Positions 22,770 through 33,840 of a stretch of DNA of 64,000 nt are shown in pieces. The notes under the pieces were generated by a model. That model saw only the letters and a program-made list of their open reading frames with translations. It made no database searches and was not told the origin of the DNA. How positions within the stretch are numbered: the first letter of the stretch is position 1; each line of letters starts with the position of its first letter. The position numbers and the translations under genes are program-made. Source of the DNA: Haematobia irritans (Eukaryota; Arthropoda; Insecta; Diptera; Muscidae); assembly GCF_050003625.1 (NCBI RefSeq), contig NC_134400.1, positions 65,609,626 to 65,673,625 on the forward strand, written 5' to 3'.

Positions 22770-22895
22770 GAAGATAGAAAATCCCCTGAAAAATCCCCAA
22801 ACTACTATTTTATCCCCAGCCAAATCCCCAGATCCCCAAACTAAAAAAAATCCCCAACCACGAAAAAAAATCCCCAGTTTGGGGAAAATCCCCTA
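22770..22895. promoter_or_regulatory. Right subterminal AATCCCC repeats of the hAT element
   Basis: About nine copies of ATCCCC(A) lie within 125 bp of the right end, with a counterpart of three at 13841-13882 inside the left end. Clustered short subterminal motifs are typical transposase (BED zinc-finger) binding sites in hAT elements. Binding itself is inference. Confidence 0.55.
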
Positions 22896-22917
22896 ATCTG
22901 ACAACACTGCATACACC

Positions 22918-23449
22918 AACAAACACAAACACCATTGTTGTATTAAACAGATAAATGTCTCCAGAGCGCTTCTACGACGATCTGTACTTATATCTAGAGG
23001 CTTAAGGAGGACATTTCTGATAAGTATATATTCAAATATGTTTTGTAGTTTCACCACATAATGACCATCTAATAACCATCTGTCATTGATGTACAAATAC
23101 GCCTCTATAAAAATAGACAAAAATTATTTCATTCCTCTGTAAATTGAACTCATTTAATAACCATTATCTACCTGTTCATTATCTATGTAATATAAACAAT
23201 TTTTTCTTATGAATTTGAAAATTCAAGCCGGCACGGAATCATTCATTTTCTCCTAAGCAGTTTAGCTGGTACAATTACAACATAACCGGGCTCTGGGCAC
23301 CGATACCTTTTGCATGTTAATCGTTTAAAATTGTTAAAATCTTTCCATTTTTATGTCCTCATTAAAAGCTTGTTGTTTTCTTTTCGCTCCGGATCAGTAT
23401 CTATATGTAACAAAAATATGCTCATCTTTGGATTTGTTTCTTGACTTAA
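22918..23449. other. Spacer without recognised features
   Basis: Both frames and strands show only short broken ORFs. I see no repeats shared with the rest of the window. Confidence 0.3.
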
Positions 23450-23804
23450 AGGCCGGTACTATTTTCATTCTTGCAAAAAAATTTTATAGAACCCATTATT
23501 TCGCGCATAGAAAGCGGAGTCTACTTAAGTAATAGGGAGCGATATTTACAGGGAGCGCTATTTAACAGGGAGAGATATTGAATTAAGATGGTGGTTGCTA
23601 CTTGCTAGTACAAAATTTTACAATTTATTTTTCTTTGGGCAATTGATCTGCTACTCCTTTGATCCTTTGTATATTTTCGGAACAAAAATATGATCCCTGT
23701 TTGCGTTATAAACCCACACAAATAGTTTTAATAAATAAATTATTTCTTAATTCACATTGCAAATAGCGCCATGCTATAAACGTTAGTTTTTCAACTCGAA
23801 ACAA

Positions 23805-25738
23805 GTATATACGGCCGTAAGTTCGGCCAGGCCGAAGCTTATGTACCCTCCACCATGGATTGCGTAGAAACTTCTACTGAAGCCTGTCATCCACAATCGA
23901 ATTACTTGAGTTGCGGTAACACTTGCCGATGGCAAGGTATCTTAAAACTTCCTAACACCGTAATATATACCACATAGTCCATATGTGGTATATATTAAAC
24001 TAAAAAGGCCGATTAAATACGTATATAATTAAGTTTAAAGTTTCTATAGAAATAAAATTTTGACAACATTTTCTATAGAAGTAAAATTTGGAAAAAATTT
24101 GGAAAAAATTTTCTATAGAAATAAAATTTGGAAAAAATTTTCTTTAGAAATAAAATTTGGAAAAAATTTTCTTTAGAAATACAATTTTGACAAAATTTTC
24201 TATAGAAATAAAATTTTGACAAAATTTTCTATAGAAAAAAAATTTTTACAAAATTTTCTATAAAAATAAAATTTTGACAAAATTTTCTATAGAAATAAAA
24301 TTTGGAAAAAATTTTCTATAGAAATAAAATTTGGAAAAATTTTTCTATAGAAATAAAATTTTGACAAAATTTTCTATAGAAATACAATTTTGGTAGATTA
24401 TTTTTGGCTCGAGTGGCAACCATGATTATGAACCGATATGGACCAATTTTTGTGTGATTGGGGATCGGCTATATATAACTATAGACCGATATGGACCAAT
24501 TTTGGCATGGTTATTAGCGGCCTTATACTAATACCACGTTGCAAATTTCAACCGGATCGGATGAATTTTGCTCCTCCAAGAGGCTCCGGAGATCAAATCT
24601 GGGGATCGGTTTATATGGGGGCTATATATTATTATGAACCGATATGGACCAATTCTTGCGTGTTTGTTAGAGACCACATTCTAACACCATGTTCCAAATT
24701 TCAACCGGATCGGATGAATTTTGCTCCTCCAAGAGGCTCCGGAGGACAAATCTGGGGATCGGCTTATATGGGAGCTATATATAATTATGGACCGATATGA
24801 ACCAATTTTGGCATGGTTGTTAGCGACAATATACTAACACCACGTACCAAATTTCAATCCGATCGGATGACGTTTGCTCCTCTAAGAGGCTCCGGAGGTC
24901 AAATCTGGGGATCGGTTTATATGGGGGCTATATATAATTATGGGCCGATGTGGACCAATTTTTGCATGGTCATTAGAGAACATATACCAACACCATGTAC
25001 CAAATTTCAGCCGGGTCGGATGAAATTTGGTTCTCTTCGAGGCTCCGCAAGCCAAATCGGGGGATCGGTTTATATGGGGGCTATATGTAATTATGGACCG
25101 ATATGGACCAATTGTTAGAGACCATATACTAACACCATGTACCAAATTTCAGCCGGATCGGATGCAATTTGCTTCTCTTAGAGCAATCGCAAGCCAAATT
25201 TGGGGGTCCGTTTATGTGGGGGCTATACTTAAAAGTGGACCGATATGGACCAATTTTTCCATGGTTGTTAGAGACCATATACTAACACCATGTACTAAAT
25301 TTCAGCCGGATCGGATGAAATTTGCTTCTCTTAGAGCAATCGCAAGCCAAATTTGGGGGTCCGTTTATATGGGGGCTATACGTAAAAGTGGACCGATATG
25401 GCCCATTTGCAATACCATCCGACTAACAAATACTTGTTCCAAGTTTCAAGTCGATAGCTTGTTTCGTTCGGAAGTTTGCGTGATGCGGACATGCTCAGAT
25501 CGACTCAGAATTTCATTTGCAATACCATCCGACTAACAACTACTTGTGCCAAGTTTCAAGTCGATAGCTTGTTTCGTTCGGAAGTTAGCGTGATGCGGAC
25601 ATGCTCAGATCGACTCAGAAATTCACCATGACCCAGAATATATATACTTTATGGGGTCTTAGAGCAATATTTCGATGTGTTACAAACGGAATGACAAAGT
25701 TAATATACCCCCATCCTATGGTGGAGGGTATAAAAAGA
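23805..25738. repeat. Muscid-type dispersed repeat with 153-bp tandem core
   Basis: The ends are related inverted sequences: TATGTACCCTCCACCATGGA near 23840 and CCATCCTATGGTGGAGGGTA near 25715. Between about 24450 and 25400 about six units of about 153 bp (142-154) each contain GGATCGGTTTATATGGGGG, GACCGATATGGACCAATT and ACCAAATTTCA. ORFs in this core (24438-25536) are by-products of the repeat period. I recall this family as abundant in muscid flies. Confidence 0.75.
24037..24395. repeat. AT-rich tandem repeat, about 29-bp units
   Basis: About twelve copies of TTTTCTATAGAAATAAAATT followed by TTGACAAAA or TGGAAAAAA lie inside the muscid-type repeat. The two unit variants are interspersed rather than in blocks, which suggests local expansion and conversion. 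Confidence 0.8.
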
Positions 25739-25921
25739 AGAAGCAGAAGTTATTTTACAAATAACTTTGGATTTAAAAAATTTAATTTTACAATGCTGCA
25801 CTATATTTTTTGGAACACATCAATTAATTCTTGATTCCATTTATTACAACCAGGGACTATACATGTTGGTTGAAGTGCTTGTTTTGCAACATCAATTGCT
25901 GTGCTCCTTTTGTTAACATTT

Positions 25922-27308
25922 CCCAATAAACACAAACGTTTGAAAAATGCTAAATTTCAACAATTTTTCAAACATTTTTTCAAAGGATTAGGGTAAGATT
26001 CAAGTTGAGAAATTGTTGAGAAAATCGCGTTCTCAACAAAAAACAGACATTACCCTCAACACTGAAATTCAACACATTAGCAATAATATCTCAAGTGTTA
26101 TCCTCAAATTGAAATGCATCGTTACTCAATAATTTGTCAAACAATTTTCGATGCGAGTCAATTTCAAAATTAACATCGTTGCAAATACTTTTCAACCTAC
26201 ATTTGTATGAATGATATCCCCACTTCAAATTGAAAGTCAAAGCCAAAATTCTATGAATTTTGTATAATTTATTCATTTTCATCAAAATAAAATATATAAT
26301 AATACACTACACTACATAGTACACTACAATACCAATTGATAAATAATAATCTTATTAAACATATCAACAAATAAGAACAAAAACAAACAACAAAACTTTA
26401 AATATCTTAAACATTATTAGTAAATACTTTTACATTGATAATTCGATTTCCTTCCTTTTGGTGTCATTTGAAATTAGGAACGTACTGGACCGCGTTTTGG
26501 AATTGATTTCCAGGAGAAGGAATTCACAAAATATCCATTTTAAACTGATAATAGCATCATCCAGAAGTTGTTGATTTCAACAATTTGTTGTTTTTAACAA
26601 TTTTAATTGGTTGCACTTGTAATGTTTCTGGAAACTTTTTCTTGTCGATAAGCCACTCATTTTACATTGGTCAGCTTCTTATTGCTTGCAAGAATGTAGC
26701 ATCCTAAGATTTTAGTTTTCTGCAAAGAGATTTAAATTTAGTGACTTCTCTAAAATGTTGATTTAATTTTTCATATTGACTTACCAATTATTATAAACTA
26801 TTTGAAACAGTTCCAGTTAATTGTCCAACATTTTTTCATCGGTCAGCTTTTTAATGTTTTCAAGAGCGTAGAATCCATAATTTTAGTTTTCGGCAAAGAG
26901 ATGTACATTTAGTGACTTCCTTAAAATTTTATTTCATTTTTTATTTTCACTTACCTATTATTATAAAATATTTGCAGCAAATTCAGTTATTTGTCTAAAA
27001 TTTTCCATTTTTTTTTTATTTCTTCCACTTGACCACGAACTTCGTTGCACAAATAAGTATTGAAAACCACATGGTTTTTTCGTTGCATTTTAGGGTAGTA
27101 TTTTGTCAAAGTTTTCTCATATTATCTTCAACACCTTTTCAAAGATTTCGTCAACATTTTGGCAAATTGGAAGTAGTTCGCAAATAATTTGAAGAAGTAT
27201 TGAAGGTGAGCTATTTCAAGTCAAGTTGAATTTATGTTGAAAATTATATTTACCCTCAAATTGAAAAGTTGTTGCATTTGAAAAACGCTCATTCTGTGTT
27301 TATTGGGT
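25922..27308. repeat. Fold-back element with CCCAATAAACACA termini
   Basis: The left end CCCAATAAACACAAACGTTT (25922) and the complement of the right end, CCCAATAAACACAGAATGAG, match as inverted ends. Inner arm segments rich in CAACAATTT also pair. A partial relative begins at 32762. It is about 1.39 kb with no supported coding region. Confidence 0.7.
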
Positions 27309-27946
27309 TCGTTTTGTGTTTATTATCCCGATGCCCAGTACAAATGAAACGATTGTAAAATATAATTCCCCAAATAAAGCTTTTATTTTGTTAACATTTG
27401 TTTTTAAATTTCATGTTTTATACATTATTTATGTTCTACAATATAGTAGCGAGCGGCTAGATGCTGGTTGCTAGTTTATTACGGAAATACAACTCCATGT
27501 TATACTTTGTTTTATCAATCGATCAGATTACATTTTTAAAAAATAATCCGATCCACTTTTGCATTATAAATTCACAAAAATCAGTTTAATAAATAAAATA
27601 TTTCTTAATTCACATTGCAAATGGCGCCATATTATGAAAATACTGACTGATTACGTCAGTTTTTCAACTCGAAAAAAAAAAAACAAAGTATCACAAATGG
27701 AAAAATTTTGCTAGTTTTTCGCATTTTTTGGTTCTGTATGGAGTTTCAACGCGAAAACCGAACAGAGTACCGGCCTTTAGACGGAAAAAGAAAAACGACG
27801 AAATTACAAACATTACAACGAACAATTATTAGATTTAGAACTGAAACGTGATATAAGACTGTTATCACTTTGTTTCACTAACACACGCTTTTATAGTTGG
27901 TAAACATTTACGGCTCATTTAAACATCTGATCGTTTTCTTTTAAGG

Positions 27947-28141
27947 TTGGCGCGTATAGCTGAAAAATATAGTGATTATTTTCAACAATCTCCATATAAT
28001 TTAAAAAATTGGTTAAGCCAGAAGAATCCAAGACAGTTTTGGAGAAGAATTTTTAGTTTGGGATTATTAGTTTTTTTAATTTATTATACTATACATATTT
28101 CTACAAATGTCTATGAATTATTCTTTTATACTACGCACTAG
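27947..28141 (+). CDS. Possible terminal exon of a membrane protein
   Basis: A pyrimidine-rich acceptor-like TTTTCTTTTAAG precedes an open stretch of about 64 codons that has no ATG start. It encodes a polar helix (IAEKYSDYFQQSPYNLKNWL), then RRIFSLGLLVFLIYYTIHI, a plausible membrane span near the C terminus, and a TAG at 28139. It looks more protein-like than its surroundings, but no partner exon or family was identified. From 28142 to 28552 I see nothing else. Confidence 0.25.
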   Translation: MARIAEKYSDYFQQSPYNLKNWLSQKNPRQFWRRIFSLGLLVFLIYYTIHISTNVYELFFYTTH

Positions 28142-28552
28142 ACACGAAATCCTCGTAAACGAGGATTTTGGTCGAAATCCTTCTAGATCCCAGTAGATTT
28201 GCAATAGGCAAATATCAGCTGGCTCGTAGAGAATTTCAACAAAATCTCCTATACTGCCTTGTACAACTGTGGTTTTAGTACTAAAAATGCGCTAATTGCA
28301 ACCCTGCCCCAATTTTCCTTGTAGATGAATGTGTGTGTACGTGTACACATACGTGTTTGTGTTTGTATTGATATATTTACAACAGCTGTTAAATCCTCAA
28401 CTCTACAAAATCTCGGTATTCTGCCAGTCCGAACACTTGAGATTTGTAAAGAGATTTTGGTTCTAAAAAGCGAGTATAGTGCGAACGTAGTATTATGTTT
28501 ATAAAAACTAATATGTACGTAAATGCATAATATATGAACATCGAACTATAGG

Positions 28553-28973
28553 GCTGTTTTCTTTTAGCACTGGATACCCTAAGCCGTGAAGGACTAAAAG
28601 AAAACAGAGTACTCGTTTATCCAGGACATCTCAAAAAATATGCAACACTGTCATCAGCTGTTTAAAAACAATCACAGAAAAGAAGTGAAATCTTGCATTT
28701 TTAATGTATGAAATGCTCCAATTAGTAATAAATATTTACTGCTGCGATTATTTATGACACTGTACCACTTTGAATTTCATGTTTTTCAAAAAAATAGTCA
28801 CGATAAATTGCCATTGTTAATCGATGAAGCGTCACTTTATCAAACTACAATCTGGCAACATCGGCGCGACTTGCACTGATGAGATGTTCTGGATAGAACA
28901 CCAGTGCAACGATGTTCCGAATAGCCCATACAAATGTTGCATCCAGTGCTAAAAGAAAACAGTCCTAATGTTA
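28553..28973 (+). mobile_element. MITE, GGGCTGTTTTCTTTTAGCAC termini (copy 1)
   Basis: The left end GGGCTGTTTTCTTTTAGCAC and right end GTGCTAAAAGAAAACAGTCC are inverted. It is about 420 bp. Two further copies in opposite orientation lie near 29690-30210 and 31070-31437. Confidence 0.78.
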
Positions 28974-28981
28974 ATTTTGTA

Positions 28982-29138
28982 ATAGCAAGCAGCAACCATC
29001 AATCAACCACCAACTTAATTCAATATCGCTCCCAGTTAAATAGCGCTTCCTGCTACCTAAATAAACATTATATGTGCGAAATAATAGTTTCCATAAAATT
29101 TTTTCTCAAGAATGAACATAGTAACGGCCTTAATATGT
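28982..29138 (-). repeat. Inverted copy of the 23450-23625 repeat end
   Basis: It shares 'AATTCAATATCGCTCCC', 'GTTAAATAGCGCT' and 'GCGAAATAATAG' blocks with the complement of 23470-23620. It is a diverged fragment. From 29139 to 29370 nothing further is recognised. At 29375-29455 there is a fragment of the CCCTGCCA repeat family. Confidence 0.55.
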
Positions 29139-29739
29139 TATTGGAATTTGGTAAGTATATCTAACAATTGGTCAGGTAAAAATAAATAACATTGTGGGCG
29201 GTTGCACCAAACCAAATAAAAAAGATTCGATAACGACAACCAATGCAAGGTTGGTCCAATATACTACCACGCTGTTACAATTTCCAAATGTTAGTTGTGT
29301 CAACAGAACTCCTTGATAGTTGATGGAACCACCCGCTTTCGGTTGGCAAATAATTCGGTTGAGGCAAGGAATTTCTTTTCTGGGTGTACGATTGTTTTCG
29401 ACGTGGTGGGGATTCTCAGAAGCGCCGTCAAATTAAAAAAATGTTGGCAATGTGGTGTTCCATCCAGAACATCTCATCAGCGCAAGCAGAGAGAATAGAA
29501 ACACAAGAGGACGAAAATTTTTCTTCTACAAAAACAACAAATGTCAACTGTATAGATGTCGCACAATGCCTGCAGCTTTGGTATTACTAACGTTGCGGTC
29601 GTAGCGCTGTTTTGATTAATTGTTTATAAAGACATCGGCAGTTATAATTTCAAATTGTCTGCCAAAAAATTTAATGGAAGCAGAGAACTAAACTCGTCAG
29701 AGAACTGAACTGGGTGACGCCGACGCAAACTGTATGATA

Positions 29740-30211
29740 TTTGAGAGAATTGTCAGTGTCATAAATAATCGAAGCAATAAATATTTATTACTTATTTTAG
29801 CATTTCATACATTAAAAATGCAAGATTTCACTTCTTTTCTGTGGTTGTTTTTATGCGCTTTACAGGCTATTAGTTATTCCGGACGACAATGCTCATGTCG
29901 AACATATCCCATATATTGTGCACATTATAAATTAAGTCTGAAGGCATAATCGATACTGCTGCATGTTTATTGTATCAATAACACATTTACCGATTATTTA
30001 GTCATCGCCGACAAGTCGTATCTATCCGACACACTGTAAGATTCTTTACAAACACCGACATTCCGTCCGGAATAACTGATAGTCTGTAAAGCGCATTAAA
30101 CAGCTGATGCCAGTGTTGCATATTTTTTGAGATATCCTGGATAAACGAGTACTCTGTTTTCTTTTAGTCCTTCGCGGATTAGGGTATCCAGTGCTTAAAG
30201 AAAACAGCCCT
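29740..30211 (-). mobile_element. MITE, GGGCTGTTTTC family (copy 2), interrupted
   Basis: The sequence is the complement of copy 1 (GTCATAAATAATCGAAGCA ..., AAACAGCTGATG ..., ending AAAACAGCCCTT). It is split by the insertion at 29854-30095. Its distal end has diverged. Confidence 0.65.
29854..30095. mobile_element. PIF/Harbinger-type MITE with TTA target duplication
   Basis: TGCGCTTTACAGGCTATTAG on the left and the complement of the right end, TGCGCTTTACAGACTATCAG, form inverted repeats. TTA flanks both ends (29851-29853, 30096-30098). The uninterrupted sister MITEs at 28660 and 31320 show the empty site (TTTTTAAACAGC). It is 242 bp and non-coding. Confidence 0.82.
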
Positions 30212-30213
30212 TA

Positions 30214-31007
30214 CCCTGCCAGCATTTCAAAGGTCCATTTCATCCTCATCGCTACCACAGACTCGTAAATTTCACCACAACCAACGCGAACTGTGATGGG
30301 GGAAGCATATACAAAAGTACAAAATGTACATGAAAGTATTTTGCCATCACTACTGTTAAAAGAGCCATTTTATTTTTTGTGAAACGCCAAGCGCAACCAG
30401 CTTGTTATATTTTATTTAAATAAAAACGAAAATAAAGTTCTGAAAACATAGATATTACGCTTAAAATTGTGAAAGGTATATGGTGAACAATTTTCGACTT
30501 TCCAAATAGAATAAAGTGATCGTTTTTCAAATATTTTTCCAGGCACGCTGTCTCCATCGAAAATAAACAAACTGGCTGATAGACGCTGCAATATGTAACT
30601 TGCTACTTAAAACTCAACATCATTATTTTATTAATGCAAAAAATTATGTTAAATGTGATGAGATAAATCGAAAAATGTTATATTTACAAGAAATTATAAA
30701 TGTTTAATCAAATCAATAAACATCTACACAATCGTGTTTTACTTGACCACAATGATTCTTCTACAATTACCTTAAAATGCACTTTTTCTGATAGTTTGCA
30801 GGGGTTCTTATTGGCGTCCTTCGAAATTGATCTAAATAGGCACCTAATAATTGCACTGATGAGAAACTTTTTCGTAGTAACTTGGCGTGGTACAACTTCT
30901 CAATAGTGACGGCGCTTTTCCGACGAGTTTTTGATGTCGTATATGATTGTTTTCGACGTAGTGGGGATTCTCAGAAGCGCCACCAAATTCAAAAAATGTT
31001 GGCAGGG
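30214..31007. repeat. CCCTGCC...GGCAGGG dispersed repeat, copy A
   Basis: The element starts CCCTGCCAGC and ends TGTTGGCAGGG, i.e. inverted ends. TA flanks both sides, suggesting a 2-bp target duplication. The interior includes ACTTGACCACAATGATTCTT and GTGGTGGGGATTCTCAGAAG-like blocks common to the other copies. It is about 0.79 kb and non-coding. Confidence 0.7.
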
Positions 31008-31069
31008 TATTTTAAAAATCACTTTTTCTAATAGTTTGAAGGGGCTCTTATTGGCGTCGTTCTTTAGGG

Positions 31070-31437
31070 CTGAACAACTTTGCATTGGTGTTCTATCCAG
31101 AACATCTCATCAGTGCAAGTCGCGCCGATGTTGCCAGATTGTAGTTTGATAAAGTGACGCTTCATCGATTAACAATGGCAATTTATCGTGACTATTTTTT
31201 TGAAAAACATGAAATTCAAAGTGGTACAGTGTCATAAATAATCGCAGCAGTAAATATTTATTACCAATTGGAGCATTTCATACATTAAAAATGCAAGATT
31301 TCACTTTTTTCTGTGATTGTTTTTAAACAGCTGATGACAGTGTTGCATATTTTTGGAGATGTCCTGGATAAACGAGTACTCTGTTTTCGTTAAGTCCTTC
31401 ACGGCTTAGCATATCCAGTGCTAAAAGAAAACAGCCC
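31070..31437 (-). mobile_element. MITE, GGGCTGTTTTC family (copy 3)
   Basis: It shares ATCTCATCAGTGCAAGTCGC, ACAATGGCAATTTATCGTGA and the terminal CTAAAAGAAAACAGCCC with the complement of copy 1. It sits between two copies of the CCCTGCC repeat. Confidence 0.75.
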
Positions 31438-31579
31438 TTTTGTTGTAGTAACTTGGCGTGGTACAACTTCTCAATAGTGAGGGCGCTTTTCCGACGAGTA
31501 TTGGATGTCGTATACGATTGTTTTCGACGTGGTGGGGATTCTCAGAAGCGCCGTCTAATTCAAAAAAATGTTGGCAGGG
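31438..31579. repeat. CCCTGCC repeat, right-end fragment
   Basis: It carries only the terminal part (TAACTTGGCGTGGTACAACT ... TTGGCAGGG) and abuts the next full copy head to tail. Confidence 0.7.
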
Positions 31580-31580
31580 T

Positions 31581-32367
31581 TCCTGCCAGCTTTTCAAAGT
31601 TCCATTTCATCCTCATCGCTACCACAGACTCGTAAGTGACACTGCAACAATCGCCAACTGTGATGGGGGAAGCGTTTGAAAAAGTATGAAATGTACAGAA
31701 AGTATTTTGCCATCACTATTGTTACAAGAGCCATTTTATATTTTGTGAAACACCAAGCGCAACTAGCTTCTTTTAATTTATTTAAATAAAATCGACAATG
31801 CAGTGCTGAAAACATAGTTATTTCGCTTAAAATTGTAAAAGGTATATTGGTGACCAATTTTTGACGTTCCAAATGGAATAAATTGATTGTTTTTCAGATA
31901 TTTTACAGACACGCTGCCTCCATCGAGAATAAAAACACTGGCTGTTAGACGCTACAACATGTAACTTGCCACTTGTAAATCAACATCATTCTATTATTAA
32001 TGGAAAAAAATATGTTATATGTATTGTGATAGTGGTATACATGTTATATTTATAAGAATTTATAAATGTTTAATCAAATTAATAAACATCTAAACAATCG
32101 TGTTTACTTGACCACAATGATTCTTTTACAACTATCTTAAAATTCACTTTTTCTGCTTGTATGAAGGGGCTCTTATTGGCGTCGTTCTATTAAAAAAAGG
32201 CAGCTAATAATTGCACTCATGAGATACTTTTTTGTAGTAACTTGGCGTGGTACAACTTCTCAATAGTGACGGCGTTTTTCCGACAAGTTTTGGATCTCGT
32301 ATACGATTGTTTTCGAAGTAGTGGGGATTCTCAGAAGCGCCGTCAAATTCAAAAAATGTTGGCAGGG
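31581..32367. repeat. CCCTGCC...GGCAGGG dispersed repeat, copy B
   Basis: It is collinear with copy A (CATTTCATCCTCATCGCTAC at the left; CTTGACCACAATGATTCTTT inside; TGTTGGCAGGG at the right). It is in direct orientation relative to copy A, with moderate divergence. Confidence 0.7.
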
Positions 32368-32388
32368 GTATTCAAAGACTCAAAACAA

Positions 32389-32726
32389 AAACTCTAGGAA
32401 GATAGGAAATTGGCTACCGATGAGATCAAACCATTTACCGTGTTAGTTTCATACTCGAACCAAACGCGTATACGACAAATATTGACATAACATTAAAATA
32501 TAAATAAAAAGAAATTAAGTGCACGGAATAAATTTCCTTAAACGGGAAATGTATTTTTTTTTGTTGTTGCCTAAAATTTAACATTGTTTCATTAAGAAAA
32601 CTAAGTTTTTCATTTAAAAAATAAAAACGAAAAACAAATAAAAAATTACAAACATGTATGGAACTAACATGGTAAATGCAACATTTGGTATGACGCAAGC
32701 CGATTTCCTATCTTCCTCAAGTTTAT
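32389..32726. mobile_element. MITE with AGGAAGATAGGAAAT ends
   Basis: AGGAAGATAGGAAATTGGCT near 32396 is mirrored near 32697-32720 (GCCGATTTCCTATCTTCCT). It is about 0.33 kb and non-coding. Confidence 0.6.
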
Positions 32727-32894
32727 TGTCTTTGGGGGTATTGGCGGCATTAATTGTGTCCCAATAAACACAGGATGAGGATCAGTTTGAGGGTAAATGT
32801 AATTTTCAATATAACTTGACTTGAAACAGCCCAGTCAGAAAAAAACCATCGGAAAAGCGTTGTGAACGGTTGATACACGGTGGGAAAAAGCGTT

Positions 32895-33118
32895 GTTACA
32901 ACCCCAAAATGATAACATCATTCCACGGTGTATCGATTGTATTTAACAACGTTTTCAAAGCGTCATGAAAACAATATTTTATACGCTTTTCCGATAGTTT
33001 AACGAACGCTTTGACAACCCCAAAATGATAACATCGATATACGGTGTATCGATGGTTTTTACAACCATTAAAAAGCACTGAAAAACAACATTTCATACGT
33101 CTTTCCAATTGTTTCTAG
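32895..33118. repeat. Two tandem units of about 115-120 bp
   Basis: Both units start AACCCCAAAATGATAACATC and contain ACGGTGTATCGAT and CAACATTT/CAATATTT blocks. Related motifs occur just upstream from 32850. No coding role is seen. From 33119 to 33272 nothing is recognised. Confidence 0.65.
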
Positions 33119-33272
33119 AATGCTTTAGGAGGGTTAGAATTATAATTTTACAGTACCTGAAAACCTCTATTGAAACAAAACAAAATACATTGAATATTTT
33201 ATTGTAATATTTATATTATATCATTGACATTTTTAATTGGTAAAAAAATTATTTTAATATGGTTATTTAATA

Positions 33273-33840
33273 TGGTGTTCACGTTGGAAATAATAGACTC
33301 CTCCATTTTTTGAAGTTATAAAGTAAACTTCTCCGTAAACTGCAAATTCATTCTTCAACTCATTTTTTATCTCTCCAATTTCGTCCTTAATAACCCTTAA
33401 CTCTCTTCTAACTTCATCCCTGAATGAAGCCACATAGAAAGATAAAGAATAACATTTGTTGATAATGGGTTCTATTGGGCGAAATACATTTCCTTACTCT
33501 CGTCATCCTTATTTACGGAATGGGATGGCATACTGTGATCCTCCGTCTCGAATCCAAATTATCATCTATAGCATCTGTAAAGTGAAAAATGAATTAAAAC
33601 AATTATATAAATTCAGGATTTCAAAATGTACCTCTTCTGTGTATTAGCTTTTGTCGCTTTGCTTGATTCTTTCCTACGAAAGGCATCGTTCCAATGGAGT
33701 CCAACCTTTTATCAGTGTCTGTAGAAACAAGTTGAAAATATAAAGAAATGAATTCTTTATTGCACGACATTTTTCTCACCTTCAGTTGTACCAAGGGTGT
33801 TAATTTTCCTTTTGTTAAGATTTTGAGATATTTTACCAAT
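33273..33840 (-). CDS. Candidate spliced small gene with C-terminal helix
   Basis: Reading the minus strand, phase-compatible exons can be joined: one near 33840-33782 (donor GAAG|GTGAGA), one near 33720-33634 (acceptor TTTCTACAG; contains SIGTMPFVGKNQAKRQKL), one near 33583-33526 (acceptor CACTTTACAG; contains DDNLDSRRRITVCHPIP) and one near 33429-33273. The last has acceptor TTCATTCAG and begins DEVRRELRVIKDEIGEIKNE; it contains VYFITSKNGGVYYFQREHH before a stop. Each intron has GT-AG ends. The start codon and any upstream exon are not found. The final exon has a charged coiled-coil-like helix. No family is recognised; it may belong to a transposon of the DUF4806-associated kind. Confidence 0.4.

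Larger units (their letters stand above)
13813..22909. mobile_element. 9.1-kb hAT-type transposon with 8-bp target duplication
   Basis: The left end CACGGTTGCCAGATT (13813) and the complement of the right end, CAGTGTTGTCAGATT (22895-22909), are 15-bp inverted repeats with three mismatches, of the CA..GTTG type common in hAT elements. An identical 8-mer, CATACACC, flanks both ends (13805-13812 and 22910-22917), the length hAT transposases produce. AATCCCC-type motifs cluster just inside both ends. Inside are a decayed hAT transposase (minus), a TNP2-like ORF (plus), a DUF4806-like gene (plus) and later insertions. The length is well above the usual 2.5-5 kb, through nesting or cargo. Confidence 0.8.
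23450..27775. mobile_element. Composite repeat bounded by TAAAGGCCGGTACT inverted ends
   Basis: The left end TAAAGGCCGGTACT (23450) and right end AGTACCGGCCTTTA (to about 27775) are inverted. Two later insertions (23805-25738 and 25922-27308) account for most of the length. Diverged direct copies of a 'TTCACATTGCAAAT(A/G)GCGCCAT' block near 23755 and 27615 show internal duplication. An inverted relative of 23450-23625 lies at 28982-29138. It is non-coding. Confidence 0.5.

Noticed and set aside
24438..25536. ORFs of 100-169 codons in the muscid-type repeat
   Set aside because: They arise from the tandem period; the peptide simply repeats with it and no start or codon bias supports a gene.
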